From NCBI GenBank assembly GCA_009869945.1, contig WIXG01000039.1, positions 248,001-312,000 on the forward strand: a stretch of 64,000 bases of DNA. The letters run 5' to 3'. The notes under the pieces were generated by a model that saw only the letters and a list, made by a program, of their open reading frames with translations, was not told the origin of the DNA and searched no databases. Made by a program: the position numbers and the translations under genes. Below are positions 1 through 10,600 of the stretch, one piece after another. The first letter of the stretch is position 1. Every line of letters starts with the position of its first letter. The DNA comes from Mesaphorura yosii. Lineage: Eukaryota; Arthropoda; Collembola; Poduromorpha; Tullbergiidae.

Positions 1-610
1 CCAGGCGTGAGGAAGCGATTTGGCACAAGATTTATGGTCGATATTTTAAGAATGGCTCCCAATCTACAGTCACTGACCATTAACACCTTCGAAAATGTCT
101 CAAGCTCCTTGACCGTCTCAACAATTCGAGCCCTGCAGCAGTTCTGTCGTGAGACTGGGCATTTACAAATACAACATTTGCGTCTGCAAACGCACATAAA
201 TGACGAACTGCTAAAATTCATGTCTGCGTGCAGATTTAAACTGAAATCCTGTGAATTGAAGTGTTTGGACATTAGCACACATGGAACGCTGGCGGAATTT
301 CTCGTGTCACAAGCCAGAACGCTCGAAAACTTGGTGCTTGGCTCTGGAAATGGAAAGACAGCGGCTACGGAAATTGCGGACGATTTCGTGTTCTCGGTGC
401 TCGCAAATCTGAAGCGTCTCAGAAGTCTGGTGATTAGAAACTGCAAGGTAGGAGTAAGAAGTATAAAGAAATCAGCTTAGTTGTACGCTTGCATGCAGGC
501 CAGTCATCATTATTGATGTGGATTCTTTTCTTTTATTCAAGGTTTCGGATGGTGGATTGCGATACATTACAGAAAATATGAAATTTTTGCATATAGAAGT
601 TACAATATAA
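1..610 (+). CDS. F-box-family leucine-rich protein, C-terminal part (5' end outside window)
   Basis: The frame is open from the first base of the window, so upstream exons are missing. Exon 1-447 ends at an AAG|GTAGGA donor. The next exon, 542-610, enters in phase after a pyrimidine-rich TTCAAG acceptor and gives VSDGGLRYITENMKFLHIEV and two more residues before TAA. The protein shows leucine-rich spacing: LQSLTINTF, LKCLDIST, LENLVLGSG, LRSLVIRNCK, then the classic LRR-like VSDGGLRYI. Its first 45 residues resemble the C-terminal third of the F-box protein on the opposite strand nearby (RRFNSQFVLNVFKMCPYVSE against KRFGTRFMVDILRMAPNLQS). I therefore infer that it is a paralogue whose F-box lies upstream, serving as the substrate-binding half of an SCF adaptor. 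The F-box itself is not visible here. The two genes are convergent, about 240 bases apart. Confidence 0.6.
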
Positions 611-651
611 ACGCTACGATCCACGCTATTTAACGACGGCTTATAGAAAAA

Positions 652-779
652 GGAACAAATTATCGGGAACAATTGTTCCCGGTAGATTGTTTCCAGAAAA
701 ATTGTTCCTAGTAAATTGTTTCCAGCTATGTTCCCGGTAAATTGTTTCTCGAGATGTTTCATGCAAATTGTTCCCAGTG
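652..779. repeat. Degenerate short repeat with a 16-bp palindrome between convergent F-box genes
   Basis: The stretch repeats variants of ATTGTTCCCGGTA and ATTGTTTCCAG five or six times, at uneven spacing near 17-35 bases. A perfect palindrome, GGGAACAATTGTTCCC, lies at 665-680. It sits between the 3' ends of two convergent genes. I recognise no known mobile-element terminus here. Confidence 0.6.
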
Positions 780-853
780 AACTTCAAACGCCAATGACTT
801 TTTGTCAAAACGCACACCTTTCACGCAAGATTATTTAATGGTGATCTCTTTTG

Positions 854-1847
854 TCATGCGGGCTTGCAAATTGTCAGTTCGGATTGGGAAGCGGCGATAG
901 CTAACAAGTCAGCGGGATCAACCACTGCTAGAAACCTGACTCGTGCTAGCCCAATCAATTTGACACTGGTCTTAATTCCCGTCGTAGCCGCAATCTTGTG
1001 ATTTCTTCGCAATACCTCCAACACAGACTCGACCAATGAACACTTTGTCTTGCAATCCATCGTATCCACTGTCAATTCGCTCACATATGGACACATTTTG
1101 AAAACGTTCAGCACGAATTGTGAGTTGAATCTACGTGGGTATTTCATATCAATGTCTCGTTCCCCAAAGCTGTCTTTCAGCGTCAGCGACCTGAGTTTGG
1201 CGAAAGTCTGACGGTCGTCTACCGAAATGGAAGCCACGTTTTTGTCTTCAAGCCCGATTGCCGATTCCCCCCAAAGTACGAGAGTTTGCAGATTTTCCAA
1301 GCGTTGGGCCATCCAAACACGGTCTTCGCAGTCCTTTAAGAATTTTTCGAAATCATTGATGCTCAGCTGTAGGTGCTTTATGCAGGGACCGAATATGTCG
1401 AAGAATCTTTTCGTCGCGTAGGGAATTAACGGAGAACAACCGTTATCTGCGCCGTGCTCACGGGCTTTCTGATCACATATCGTCATGATGAATCTAGCGT
1501 ACGGAAATCTGACGATTGCATCTTCGCATGACGCGGATTGTTGCATGGTCTCGACAAATTTTGGGACGTGCCTCACATTGGACGCGGAGAAGTTAACGGA
1601 GACTCGCTTCCTTATTTCCAGAAGCACTTCCTGGTTCCAAAGACAGCAGACCAGGCGACAGGCGGCCAAGTCGTTGGGTGGAAGGTGTTGAAAGATGTTT
1701 GATAAAATCTGGCAGAGGACAGATACACATATCAATACATAAGTTTCCAAATCTTTCATTTGTACGTTTGTTGAAGGAGAACCAAAGTAAAAGTGAAACA
1801 AGAACGAGACTTACCAATTCATTTCGCAGAGGTACAGCGTCCATCAT
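854..1847 (-). CDS. F-box protein, short form
   Basis: Exons (minus strand): 1815-1847 and 854-1708, phase 0, 295 residues. The start is ATG ATG at 1842-1847. The first exon encodes MMDAVPLRNEL and joins ILSNIFQHLPPNDLAACRLV, giving a typical F-box (ILSNIF, LPPNDL, CRLVC, WNQ) at about residues 5-45. F-boxes bind SKP1 and recruit targets to a CUL1 ubiquitin ligase. The middle of the protein is leucine-rich (LENLQTLVLWG, LRSLTLKDS, VSELTVDTM). Compared with the neighbouring plus-strand paralogue it stops early: the segment matching that gene's later leucine-rich repeats is absent after LTICKPA. It may be a naturally short form or a truncated copy. A further 5' untranslated exon is possible upstream, because a donor-like site lies near 1986. 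Confidence 0.8.
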
Positions 1848-2926
1848 TAAAATTAAAACCGACTTTCCTCACTTTCCTGAAGAATTATCTTAATTGAATC
1901 ACTTGACTTTGTGCCGTGATTTAGCTCCGTTCGAAAATCAGAAGGTGACGGCCAGGAGCTCTTGCTTTAAGCAACTGGTGTACTTACCCAAATGTAACTG
2001 ATACAAAATGCGGAGCATTTTGGATCGCAGCATACGAATGAACTGATAAACTGTGACAAGTCGAAATCCGGAACGTACTAACTTGACTATCCGGAACGCA
2101 AATGGCAAATGCGGAATTGACATTCCACAGTATGAGTCAGGTGAAACACAACCATTCCTTCTTCTTCTGGAACGGAATGCGATTGCCCTTGAGTTGTAAA
2201 TACGAACATGCACTTAAATACATTTTGCTCTTTTTCATCATCAAATGCGCACTAAAACTTAGAAAAACGAAACAATGGGTAAGTCTTCGACTACGATTAC
2301 AAAGGACATGTCGTATTTAGGTTTCACAGTTAATTCTTACATCTGGTGTGGCGCGAGTAATAGTGACGATTAGCGTCTCACATTTGCACTTTCCACTGGC
2401 AATTACGCAAGAAACTGAAGAAAAGCAGAGCTTATGCGTGTAATTCTAATCAGTTGGTTCATACATACAAACATTTGGAACAATGACAATTAATACTACG
2501 AAGCGCATGTAATTCGGGTAATTTTGTTGCGCAATTACGCTGCTCTGTCGAATGAGGTGACAGAGTGCAGACAAGACAAGAGAACAGAAAACCCAGAACG
2601 TAGAACAACCAAACAACCTGAAAACTGAAAACATGATAAAGGCAGGGCAGTTTTGGGGCTTATGTATTGGCGAAATATGAACATTTGACCGATGTCGATG
2701 CGTTGGTGTGCGTTATCTCTAATTTAACGAACGAAGACTCCAAGGACATCAATATTTACATTAACCATGTCCACAGACATGAGACTGGTGAGATTAATGA
2801 TGACTAATTCTGCATCAAATGCGAGTTGCGAGATCGAAAACATATCTTTTTAATCTGGTTTATTTAACTCGTTTGAAGTGTAAAACAAGTTAAAAATAAC
2901 ATTCTATAATCAACGAATTGATTTGC
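1848..2926. other. Gap between F-box gene and RPL3; poly(A) region of RPL3
   Basis: About 1.1 kb. It should contain the F-box promoter and, at its right end, the RPL3 3' untranslated region. An open stretch on the plus strand at 2640-2807 (55 codons, containing DALVCVISNLTNED) looks weakly protein-like, but I could not join it to a start codon in phase, so it is not called. Nothing else recognised. Confidence 0.5.
2859..2864 (-). terminator. Poly(A) signal of RPL3
   Basis: AATAAA on the minus strand, about 63 bases after the RPL3 stop codon. Confidence 0.7.
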
Positions 2927-5900
2927 TTATTCTGGAAGCTTCTCCTTGTCCCTCTTGAGTGGGCCCATGAAAGCCAATTTGTCGGCTGGTGTCTGGAAGC
3001 GTCCGTGACCAAACTTGGAGGATGTATCGATAAACTTCAAGTTGATCTTCTCCAGGGCTCCTCTCTTGGTGTGAGTGAGAAGACTCTGTAAGAAAAGACA
3101 AGAATCGTCAGTATTATTTTATGGATCATAAACAACTTCTGGAATATGTGAAAATGAAATTTTAAGGGGAAATCAGTCCTATCATTTAGTAATCACATAA
3201 ATTCATTAAAGTTTTTGGCTCTTGATAAGATCATCATGAAAAAATCGCCTTTCTACTTGCTTGGATGAATTTAACAAATTTTCACCTTTCTCAACGTAAG
3301 GACACGCTTCTTCGGCCCAACACAGCAACCCTTGATCATCAAGAAGTCATTGTTCACTTCACCGTAATGAGGGAATCCACCCATCGGAGTAATTGTCTTC
3401 TCAGTTAAATCGTACTCGGTTGACGCATTGTTGGCCACCTGAAATACAAAATAAGAGCATCGTTAAAGCAAGGACTCAAGGCCTACGCATTCAGAGCTTT
3501 AATTGTGAATAGTTAATTCTTCAGTCCGCCCTAGGTTGTCTTCACTGATCAATCGGTAGATGTTTGTACACATCTTTGTTTATGCATCATGGAATATTGA
3601 TTGAATTTCAGTGATTTTAGTCTGAGAAATTACCTTCTTTCCGTCTTTCATATGAATTCCTTCCCCAATTCGGTAGATCTTCTTGTTCATTTCAGTTCGG
3701 TGATGATAACCCTTCTGACCAGCACGGGCCACCGTAAACTGGACACGAGACGGATGCCAAGCACCAATACAAGCAACCTTACGAAGACCCTTGTGCGTCT
3801 TGCGGGGCAGTTTCTTTGTGTGCCAACGTGATGTTACACCTGAAAACAGGAAGAAATTGTACCATTAAAAAACAGTCAACCTTCGGTACAATTGTAGTAT
3901 TTTTTATGGAATGTTCAGCAGGAAGGCAACAAGGTTATGTCAACATTATGTTTTAGCTTGGTGAATCCTCGATTTACATCATTCTTGAGTTTTTTTTAAA
4001 GTAATTTAATTATTGATTAAAACGTGCTTACCCTTTGTTCCATGACCCTTCGTTACTCCAATCACATCGATCATCTCATCTTGAGCGAAGACTTGCTTGA
4101 TGGGGATTGGTTTCTCAAGATGTTTCTTAGCCCAGTCCAGCTTTTGCGAAATACTGCCACCATTCAGTTGGATTTCCATAATGTGAGCCTTCTTTTGACG
4201 TTGTTTCAACAATTTCATCTGTAAATGTAACCAACAGGAACTTAATATTAGCTTAATTGTTCATTTATCCGGACGAGTAAAAGCAAACTCTGAATGACCA
4301 ATGTGAAATCATATAAGATCAAAGCTTCTAAAAATGGATAGTCATACCAAAACTAATCCGATTCAAGAAAACGCAATGCTTAAGAAGTGGCCAACACATT
4401 TTCAATCGACAAAAGGCCAGCACACAACTTAAGCAATATTGCATTAACAAAACGGGTCAGAGTCAATTGGTCATATCGGCCTTTTCTAATCATCTTTATA
4501 TTTTTACGAAAGGCTACGAAGAAACTACAATCAGTAATTAATTATGAATGTCTCACCTGAGTGTGTGCAATCACTCGAATGACGCTGCAGTACTTCTTCA
4601 TGATCTTAAAGTCGTGCTCAATTTGCTTCTTTCCAAGGGGGTCTTGCCATTTCTTGCTGCTCTTTTGGAAAGCCTTCTTCTTTGACTTGTACCTTGAATT
4701 CATTTCAAATTCTTTGTTATGAACAATTGAATTGCGGGATTTGGTCCTATCGTGTTCAGATTCAACGTTCAACCAATGCATCACTTGTCGTCAGCATGGA
4801 ATAGTAGGAAATTAGAAATCCTGTTGTCGCAATGGTGAAGGTTAGACTAGTCTCATGATTCCCAACCGAAAAGAAGGTTTCATAAAGGAAGAAAATTTCG
4901 TCCATGTCCACCAACTAAGCATTGGCTGGGAATCAGAGGAGACTGCAATTTCTTAGCATGAAAATACATTTGGATGAGGCTTTGCACATTTTGCATCAAC
5001 TGTCTAATCATTTGAATACAAAGTGTGACTATTATCAAGCCTAGTGAAGTGAGATGCAGAGAAATTTGCCTAATGCTGCAAATCAGAGGAAATATGAGTG
5101 CCATGTTTTTCGTCGTTATATGCTAATGGTGGACCAAAAGAGCTCCAGTTTTTCGACAACCTCGGATTTGTATTCTTACCAGTTCTTGTAGAAACGACGC
5201 TTGCAGTCTTCGCTAAGATGTTCGGCCCAGACAAGTTTCAAAGCTCTAAGACCATGAGGTGTATCGATGTAGCCAACAGCTCCGACGATAACCATCGGTG
5301 GTGTTTCAATGATGGTCACCGCTTCAACGACTTCCTTCTTGTTGATCTCTGAAAAACAACAATGAGAAATGTTAAATGAGTCAAACGTATCCTAATTGAA
5401 TGGTCCGGTGCAAATTGCATGAATCTAGCTTCAGTGAGAATCATTTGTCCACATTATTTATTAAGTGTGGTAAACTCACTCAATATCATCATTATGCTGC
5501 CTAATTCGCATCGATAATATGCTAATTCGCCCGAGTAAAGCACAAAGGGACAGGAAGGCTCAAGTGAAAAAAGTATAGTGCTTGCAAGGCACAACCACGA
5601 CCACGTGCGGTGCATGCCTTCGCTACTAAAATAGAGTAAAAAAGTAAAAATGACGCCTTCTCTTCCTGTCCTGTGCACAATGCTAATCTTTCGTCTAATT
5701 AAGGCCTAAGTTGCTAACAAATTACTGCATCATATCGTACGTATAATCATATCGCAATACAAGCACAATGGAATGGCGAAAATTTTCTTACTTGATCCCG
5801 GCTTGTCAGCTTCACGGACAATGTGCGTCATGCCAGCCTTGTAGCCCAGGAAAGCGGTCAAATGAACTGGCTTTCTTTGGTCGTCTTTTGGAAAAGCCTT

Positions 5901-6397
5901 CACCTTTCCACGATGACGACGAGAACGCTTCTTCGGGTAAAATCCCATTGACCCATGACGAGGGGCACTAAACTTTCGATGAGACTGTAATGCAAAGGAG
6001 AAATTAGTACAAGTCCAAATTTCGAATCAACTTGGTGAATTTGGCATTCTTAATTATTTGATTGTAGTCTGCATGGCCAATCTCTCCGATCACTGCCTAA
6101 GTGGCTACGGAAAGATAATGAAATATGCATTCTTAGGACTGCTCTCCGAAAAGAGCGTCAACAGTGGCTTTTCAATACTGTAGTTGTGGATTTATACTAC
6201 TATTGCAGTAGCTCCTGAGACTACGAAATGGCTCAATTATGACTTAAATTAATAAATCTCATTGAGCCAAGTATTGGTAATTATTTGCCGCATGGCCTAT
6301 GGCCATATTGCCGGCGTTCTCTCGAACTCAGTTACTCGATTAATTTAACGTTTGCCAATCAGAATACAAGAATATAGTAAACAGAAGTACTTACCAT
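2927..6397 (-). CDS. RPL3: 60S ribosomal protein L3 (uL3)
   Basis: Eight coding exons (minus strand): 6395-6397 (ATG only), 5792-5984, 5180-5348, 4557-4692, 4032-4218, 3634-3839, about 3286-3438, 2927-3085. Together they give 401 residues, the usual length. The protein begins [16 protein letters not shown] and carries the near-invariant [23 protein letters not shown] and [17 protein letters not shown] segments. uL3 is an early assembly protein of the large subunit and reaches the peptidyl-transferase centre through its central extension, which holds the conserved W-finger region and His. The initiator ATG sits alone before the first intron, a common layout in ribosomal protein genes because the 5' exon carries transcriptional and translational control signals. 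The gene is divergent from the small gene at 6513 and shares a 115-base promoter region with it. Confidence 0.98.
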
Positions 6398-6512
6398 AAT
6401 TAAGGACGAGGATGGATCCTTAAATCTACGAAAATTAATCAACAACTAACTAAAGTCTTGTCTTGATCGCACCGTATTGAAACGTGCGTGCCGTGTGCCG
6501 TCTAACTAATGA
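6398..6512. promoter_or_regulatory. Presumed shared promoter, RPL3 / unrecognised 163-codon gene
   Basis: These 115 bases separate two start codons pointing away from each other. I see no TATA box. The assignment rests on position only. Confidence 0.4.
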
Positions 6513-7276
6513 ATGGTGCACGCTGCAAATACGTTGAATCGACTCAAGTATGCAGGCTTGGTAGCCTGTTTGAAGCAATGGCTGACGAGGACCATGCTTG
6601 CCGGTATTCAAGCGTATGGTGTTGAGGCTGACGCGATTCGAGATTCTGCTATTAAACGACAGAGTGAGCCAGACGGCGTAATTTTCGAGGAGGGACTTGT
6701 GAGCCAGTGCGTAGCAAATTGTATGAAGCTGTCAGATGCAGCTGTAAGCTTTAGCTTATGGGTTATGGGGTGCATGACTCATCTTTCTATATGTTCTGTT
6801 CGTTGTACCACCCGTGCGATGAGAATCAGAATCTGTAAGTGAGGTACAGTCTACAGTCTCAAGATTTGGCAGTTCACAGTTTGTTTTGGTGCATCAACGT
6901 GAGTACAAGCACATCACGTCATTTAATAAGTCCAAGGCAATAGGCAGTTTGACATAAAAGGAGTGAAAGAGGTTGTGTGATTCTTCGCCAGTCGCATTTT
7001 AATTTCAAGAAGCGGTTTTTCTACGTGGGAGTGCAATTTACTTCTACGGCAGTCACAGTCAGTTGGGATCGATTGTAGGATTGAACCACGCAATTGGAGT
7101 TGGAATTGTTGGAAGCATTTACTTAACCACCTCAATTGGATCATCTGTAGAAGGTAAGCAGCTTAATCTGGTGATTGGGGATAAATATATTTAGCATTAA
7201 AGTCACAGATGATTTGACTCTGACCGACCTACCCAATCTTGACTACCGCATTCGCGTCGGCTTACTTTGGTGCTAA
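6513..7276 (+). CDS. Unrecognised small multi-exon gene, 163 residues
   Basis: Four open segments join in phase at GT-AG sites: 6513-6743, 6850-6898, 7010-7153 and 7209-7276. A poly(A) signal follows at 7365. Predicted product: 163 residues, starting MVHAANTLNRLKYAGLVACL and ending NLDYRIRVGLLWC. The middle (FGSSQFVLVHQQAVFLRGSA, IVGLNHAIGVGIVGSIYL) is rich in beta-type or weakly hydrophobic residues, with one stretch that could be a single membrane span. I do not recognise a family. The model rests on matching intron phases, the poly(A) signal and the divergent position next to RPL3. Exon 2 could alternatively use an acceptor 7 bases downstream, which would break the frame of exon 3, so the longer form is preferred. 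The initiator ATG has in-frame ATGs downstream, so the start is not certain. Confidence 0.5.
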
Positions 7277-7664
7277 CTTTCGTTTTATGACATCACTGCT
7301 ATCGGCCGTATTATTCATCATTTACAGAAATGGGGATTTTATTGGCGACATTTTATAGTTTCGTAATAAACGTCACATGGACGTGGCAGACATCGTCAAG
7401 AAGAGTGTTGCTTGAATAGACCTTATGGTACTAAAACCTAGATTATGAGTGCGCTAATTAGTGATAATTAAACGTTCAAAAAGGCTAATCAATTAAAACG
7501 GTATGTAATTCTGCAATTCGTACTGCAGTAGTCCTGGAGCTGACGTTTTAATTGCGATATGACTAGAATTGTTGTGAGCTCCTGCGCTGATTCTAAAATT
7601 CTGACTTCTGATTTTATTGCAGGCTCAATTTGATTATCCTCACTAATTTCATTCGCTACTCATC
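7277..7664. other. Gap: 3' end of small gene and ATAT1 promoter region
   Basis: Contains AATAAA at 7365-7370, probably ending the upstream gene. No other feature recognised. Confidence 0.5.
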
Positions 7665-10600
7665 ATGGAATTTGGACATCGCATAGCAGAATTATTCCCC
7701 AATGAAATATCAGTTGTTGGAAACGATCTTATTCCATTGGGATGTCCGGCACTTCAGAAATTGGGGAAAAAGTGAGTAAACACCTTATGTATGTATTAGC
7801 TGCTTTTTGCTACTGCGTTCACTGAATTGACTGAATCATCGGAGTGCACTCGGATAACCGCCTGGTACTTGTTGGCAAGCAGAGCACTCCTATAAATTTT
7901 TAATGACCTTGCTGCATTTCATAGTAGTAGCTGCCGGGAGAAAGCCATCTTTCACTGCGCCTGTCGTGGTGATAATTCAATGTCAAATAGCAGGTGCATG
8001 AAAGTGATTATTCTAAGTGCTTCAGTATCACATGACGATGATGTCAAAGAAGACTGCAACTAGAAAATCACAAATCCTAAAAGCCACTTTATAAAAGGTG
8101 TCTAAGCTAAGGCGTGGTAGGGAATGACATAAAAAGAAAAAGAAATAAGAATTTCTAGATTCTCGATCACCAAAAAAAGATCCTAATCCTGGCTTTCTTG
8201 TTCAAAGTAAAGGGAATCAATAATGACCGACCGACAGTCGTCAGCTTGAATGACCCTGACTTTGGTCGTCAACTTTTGTGAGCACCAGCAGCTCTGATAG
8301 CGTGGTGATGATGAGGATTTGATATTCCAGACGGCATTCATATAACTTACGATATATGTGAAAACTTTCCCCACTTTTAATAACCTCGCCTATGCTTCGC
8401 TTACAATCGCACGGAAGATAAGTCACGTTATGATAAAGGAACTGAATTCTATTATCACATTAGACATTTAATATTTTGGGAGTAGCATGGAACGTTCAGT
8501 ACTAAGGAGAAACGGAGAAAGTTAGTTATAACGTGCATCGCACATGACGATGTTGTTTACTTTCTCCGCATTTCCTTCCTTTATACCCCGCTCGTTGATC
8601 TGTTCTACGAGAAGGGGAGACCGGAGATTTATAACTCATGCAACCACCGCCGACTGCCACAAACTGCTCAGTTGTCTAAAGTCACGTTCGCATTGTTGGG
8701 ATTTATGGACTCCCTAACTCGATTTTCATAGCATGACTCACTCACACTTCTCTAACACTTCATACACTTAAATCCATGATAATATCTGATTCTTCCATGG
8801 CCATGAGTCATCTATGATTTCTTTGAACTATAATTGCGCTAACACGCCTGTCACTGTCATCCATCCATCGTTACTTGCACTCTGGACTCTGGCTTGCAAG
8901 TTCTTCATTGAGTCTCTGTTCCCTGACTTTTGCCTTTAACTTCGTTTCCTGCTTTCTTGCTAAGCGTTTCTTTCAATTCCAAGAAGGCTGCAAATTGAAT
9001 TTCGTTTAGAAAGAATTCGAAATGCACATAAGAATTCAGACTAAATTATATCAGGGAAGGAAGTGAAACCCATTTGATTATGCAGCTCGCTCTTCGCGTC
9101 ATTAAAGAAACTGTCTGCAGTGCAACTATGCTAGGATCTCAATAAGAATCATTAATTAAATACCAAGAGACACAGAAAAAATGCTGCGGGTTGTCGGGAT
9201 CAATTGTTTCAACCACTGTCCACGGAGACAGAGACAGTGGATGTGACAAATCCATTCATTGTGCAGGCATTGGCATCGTTTAGAAGCTAAACGATAACGA
9301 GCACCCGAGCAAGAGAGTTGATGTTGATGCTTCAAATTGCAAAGTGACACGAAGTAACTGTATCGTATTTTTTTACAAGATTTTTTCCGCCATGCCAGGA
9401 TGAGTAACGAGGAAATTTTATTGTTATTAAAACCAGAAATGTAGTTCATTCAATTCATAGCGTAGCCCAGCCTCACTCGGAGAGGATGAGCTCGAGCTCT
9501 TATCTGTCAAGGCTCAAGAGTGCGTGCGCTGGGAACTGCAGCAGACTGTTAAGATTTTCAATGTCAATGGCCGTGGTGCCATGCCGAGCGTGTCGGAAAG
9601 AATTAATGAATGGAAAAAGCGATAGCGAAGGGAAGACGAAGACGCTGCGATACGATGAAGCACTTGCGAAATTTTGCGTTGCATTTCTTCGTCGGACTAA
9701 AAATATTCCGTATAAATTCATGATTTGTTAAATTCTTAAAGATAGGATGCGCCGCAGTAGTGCTACAATTATGTACAGTTTTATGTACCTTTTCGCTATT
9801 CATCGTCTTGTAAGTGTCACGGTTCGATTCACACGTTTTCCTCTTCACTGCAGTGCGAATGCTTGCTTCTGTTGAATTGCAGGGCAGGGTTCCGCAGTTT
9901 ACGGGTTTCTTCTTCGAGAAGGAACCACGAACCATCATAGAGCAGGCACACAAAATGATGCATCAGCTTAGCGAAATGCGTTTTTGCAATTTAATATTGT
10001 GAATCATGAAAGATGAAAGGATGCGGCGAAAGACAAAAACAAGCGAGAGCGACAGGAAGGCAGCACGAAGAGATTAGTAATTTAGCAAGACTCAGCAAGA
10101 GCGAGCCAAGCCACAATTAATTATAGTGTCGAATGCAATGGCAATGACAAGAGGGCCGGTTGAGAGTTAATTTTTAAATGCCTGACTTGTATTTCCCGTT
10201 GTCAATGTCGCTTTACGTTACGTCCCGAGTCTCGTACTCGTTCCGCTAAAATTGCGAGCAGAGCAGAGTAGAGTAGGCGATGGACAGAATGAGGTTAATA
10301 AGTAAGCCAACCGAAAATATTTAACTAAGCACAATTTCATAAACAAAATCGTTGACACTGATTGAATGTGCAATCCATAATTAAATGAGAGAAGTCCACT
10401 CTCGAGTCGCGACGCGAGCGTTATGATTAGAAATTGAAGTGCGACTGCAACAACAATTCGAGAATTTCAGTGGTGAAGAACTTTTGAGCTGAAACTTGTT
10501 CGGCTCACAATTGAATTGACAATGGGAAGAGTTTCGAGTATATTGACAACTGACAATGTGCACTGTTCAACGTGCACTTTCTTCGAATCATAAAATCGCA

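Noticed and set aside
2640-2807. 55-codon open stretch with protein-like content upstream of the RPL3 3' end
   Set aside because: No start codon in frame, and the nearest ATG-bearing donor (about 2279) has the wrong phase for it.
3172-3238. Possible C/D-box snoRNA in the last RPL3 intron (minus strand ATGATGA and CTGA about 60 bases apart)
   Set aside because: RPL3 introns host snoRNAs in vertebrates, but no terminal stem flanks the two boxes and I could not match a guide to rRNA. A similar box pair in the 5349-5791 intron also lacks a stem.
9800-9840. tRNA T-arm-like GGTTCGATTC
   Set aside because: No A box, anticodon arm or acceptor stem could be folded around it.
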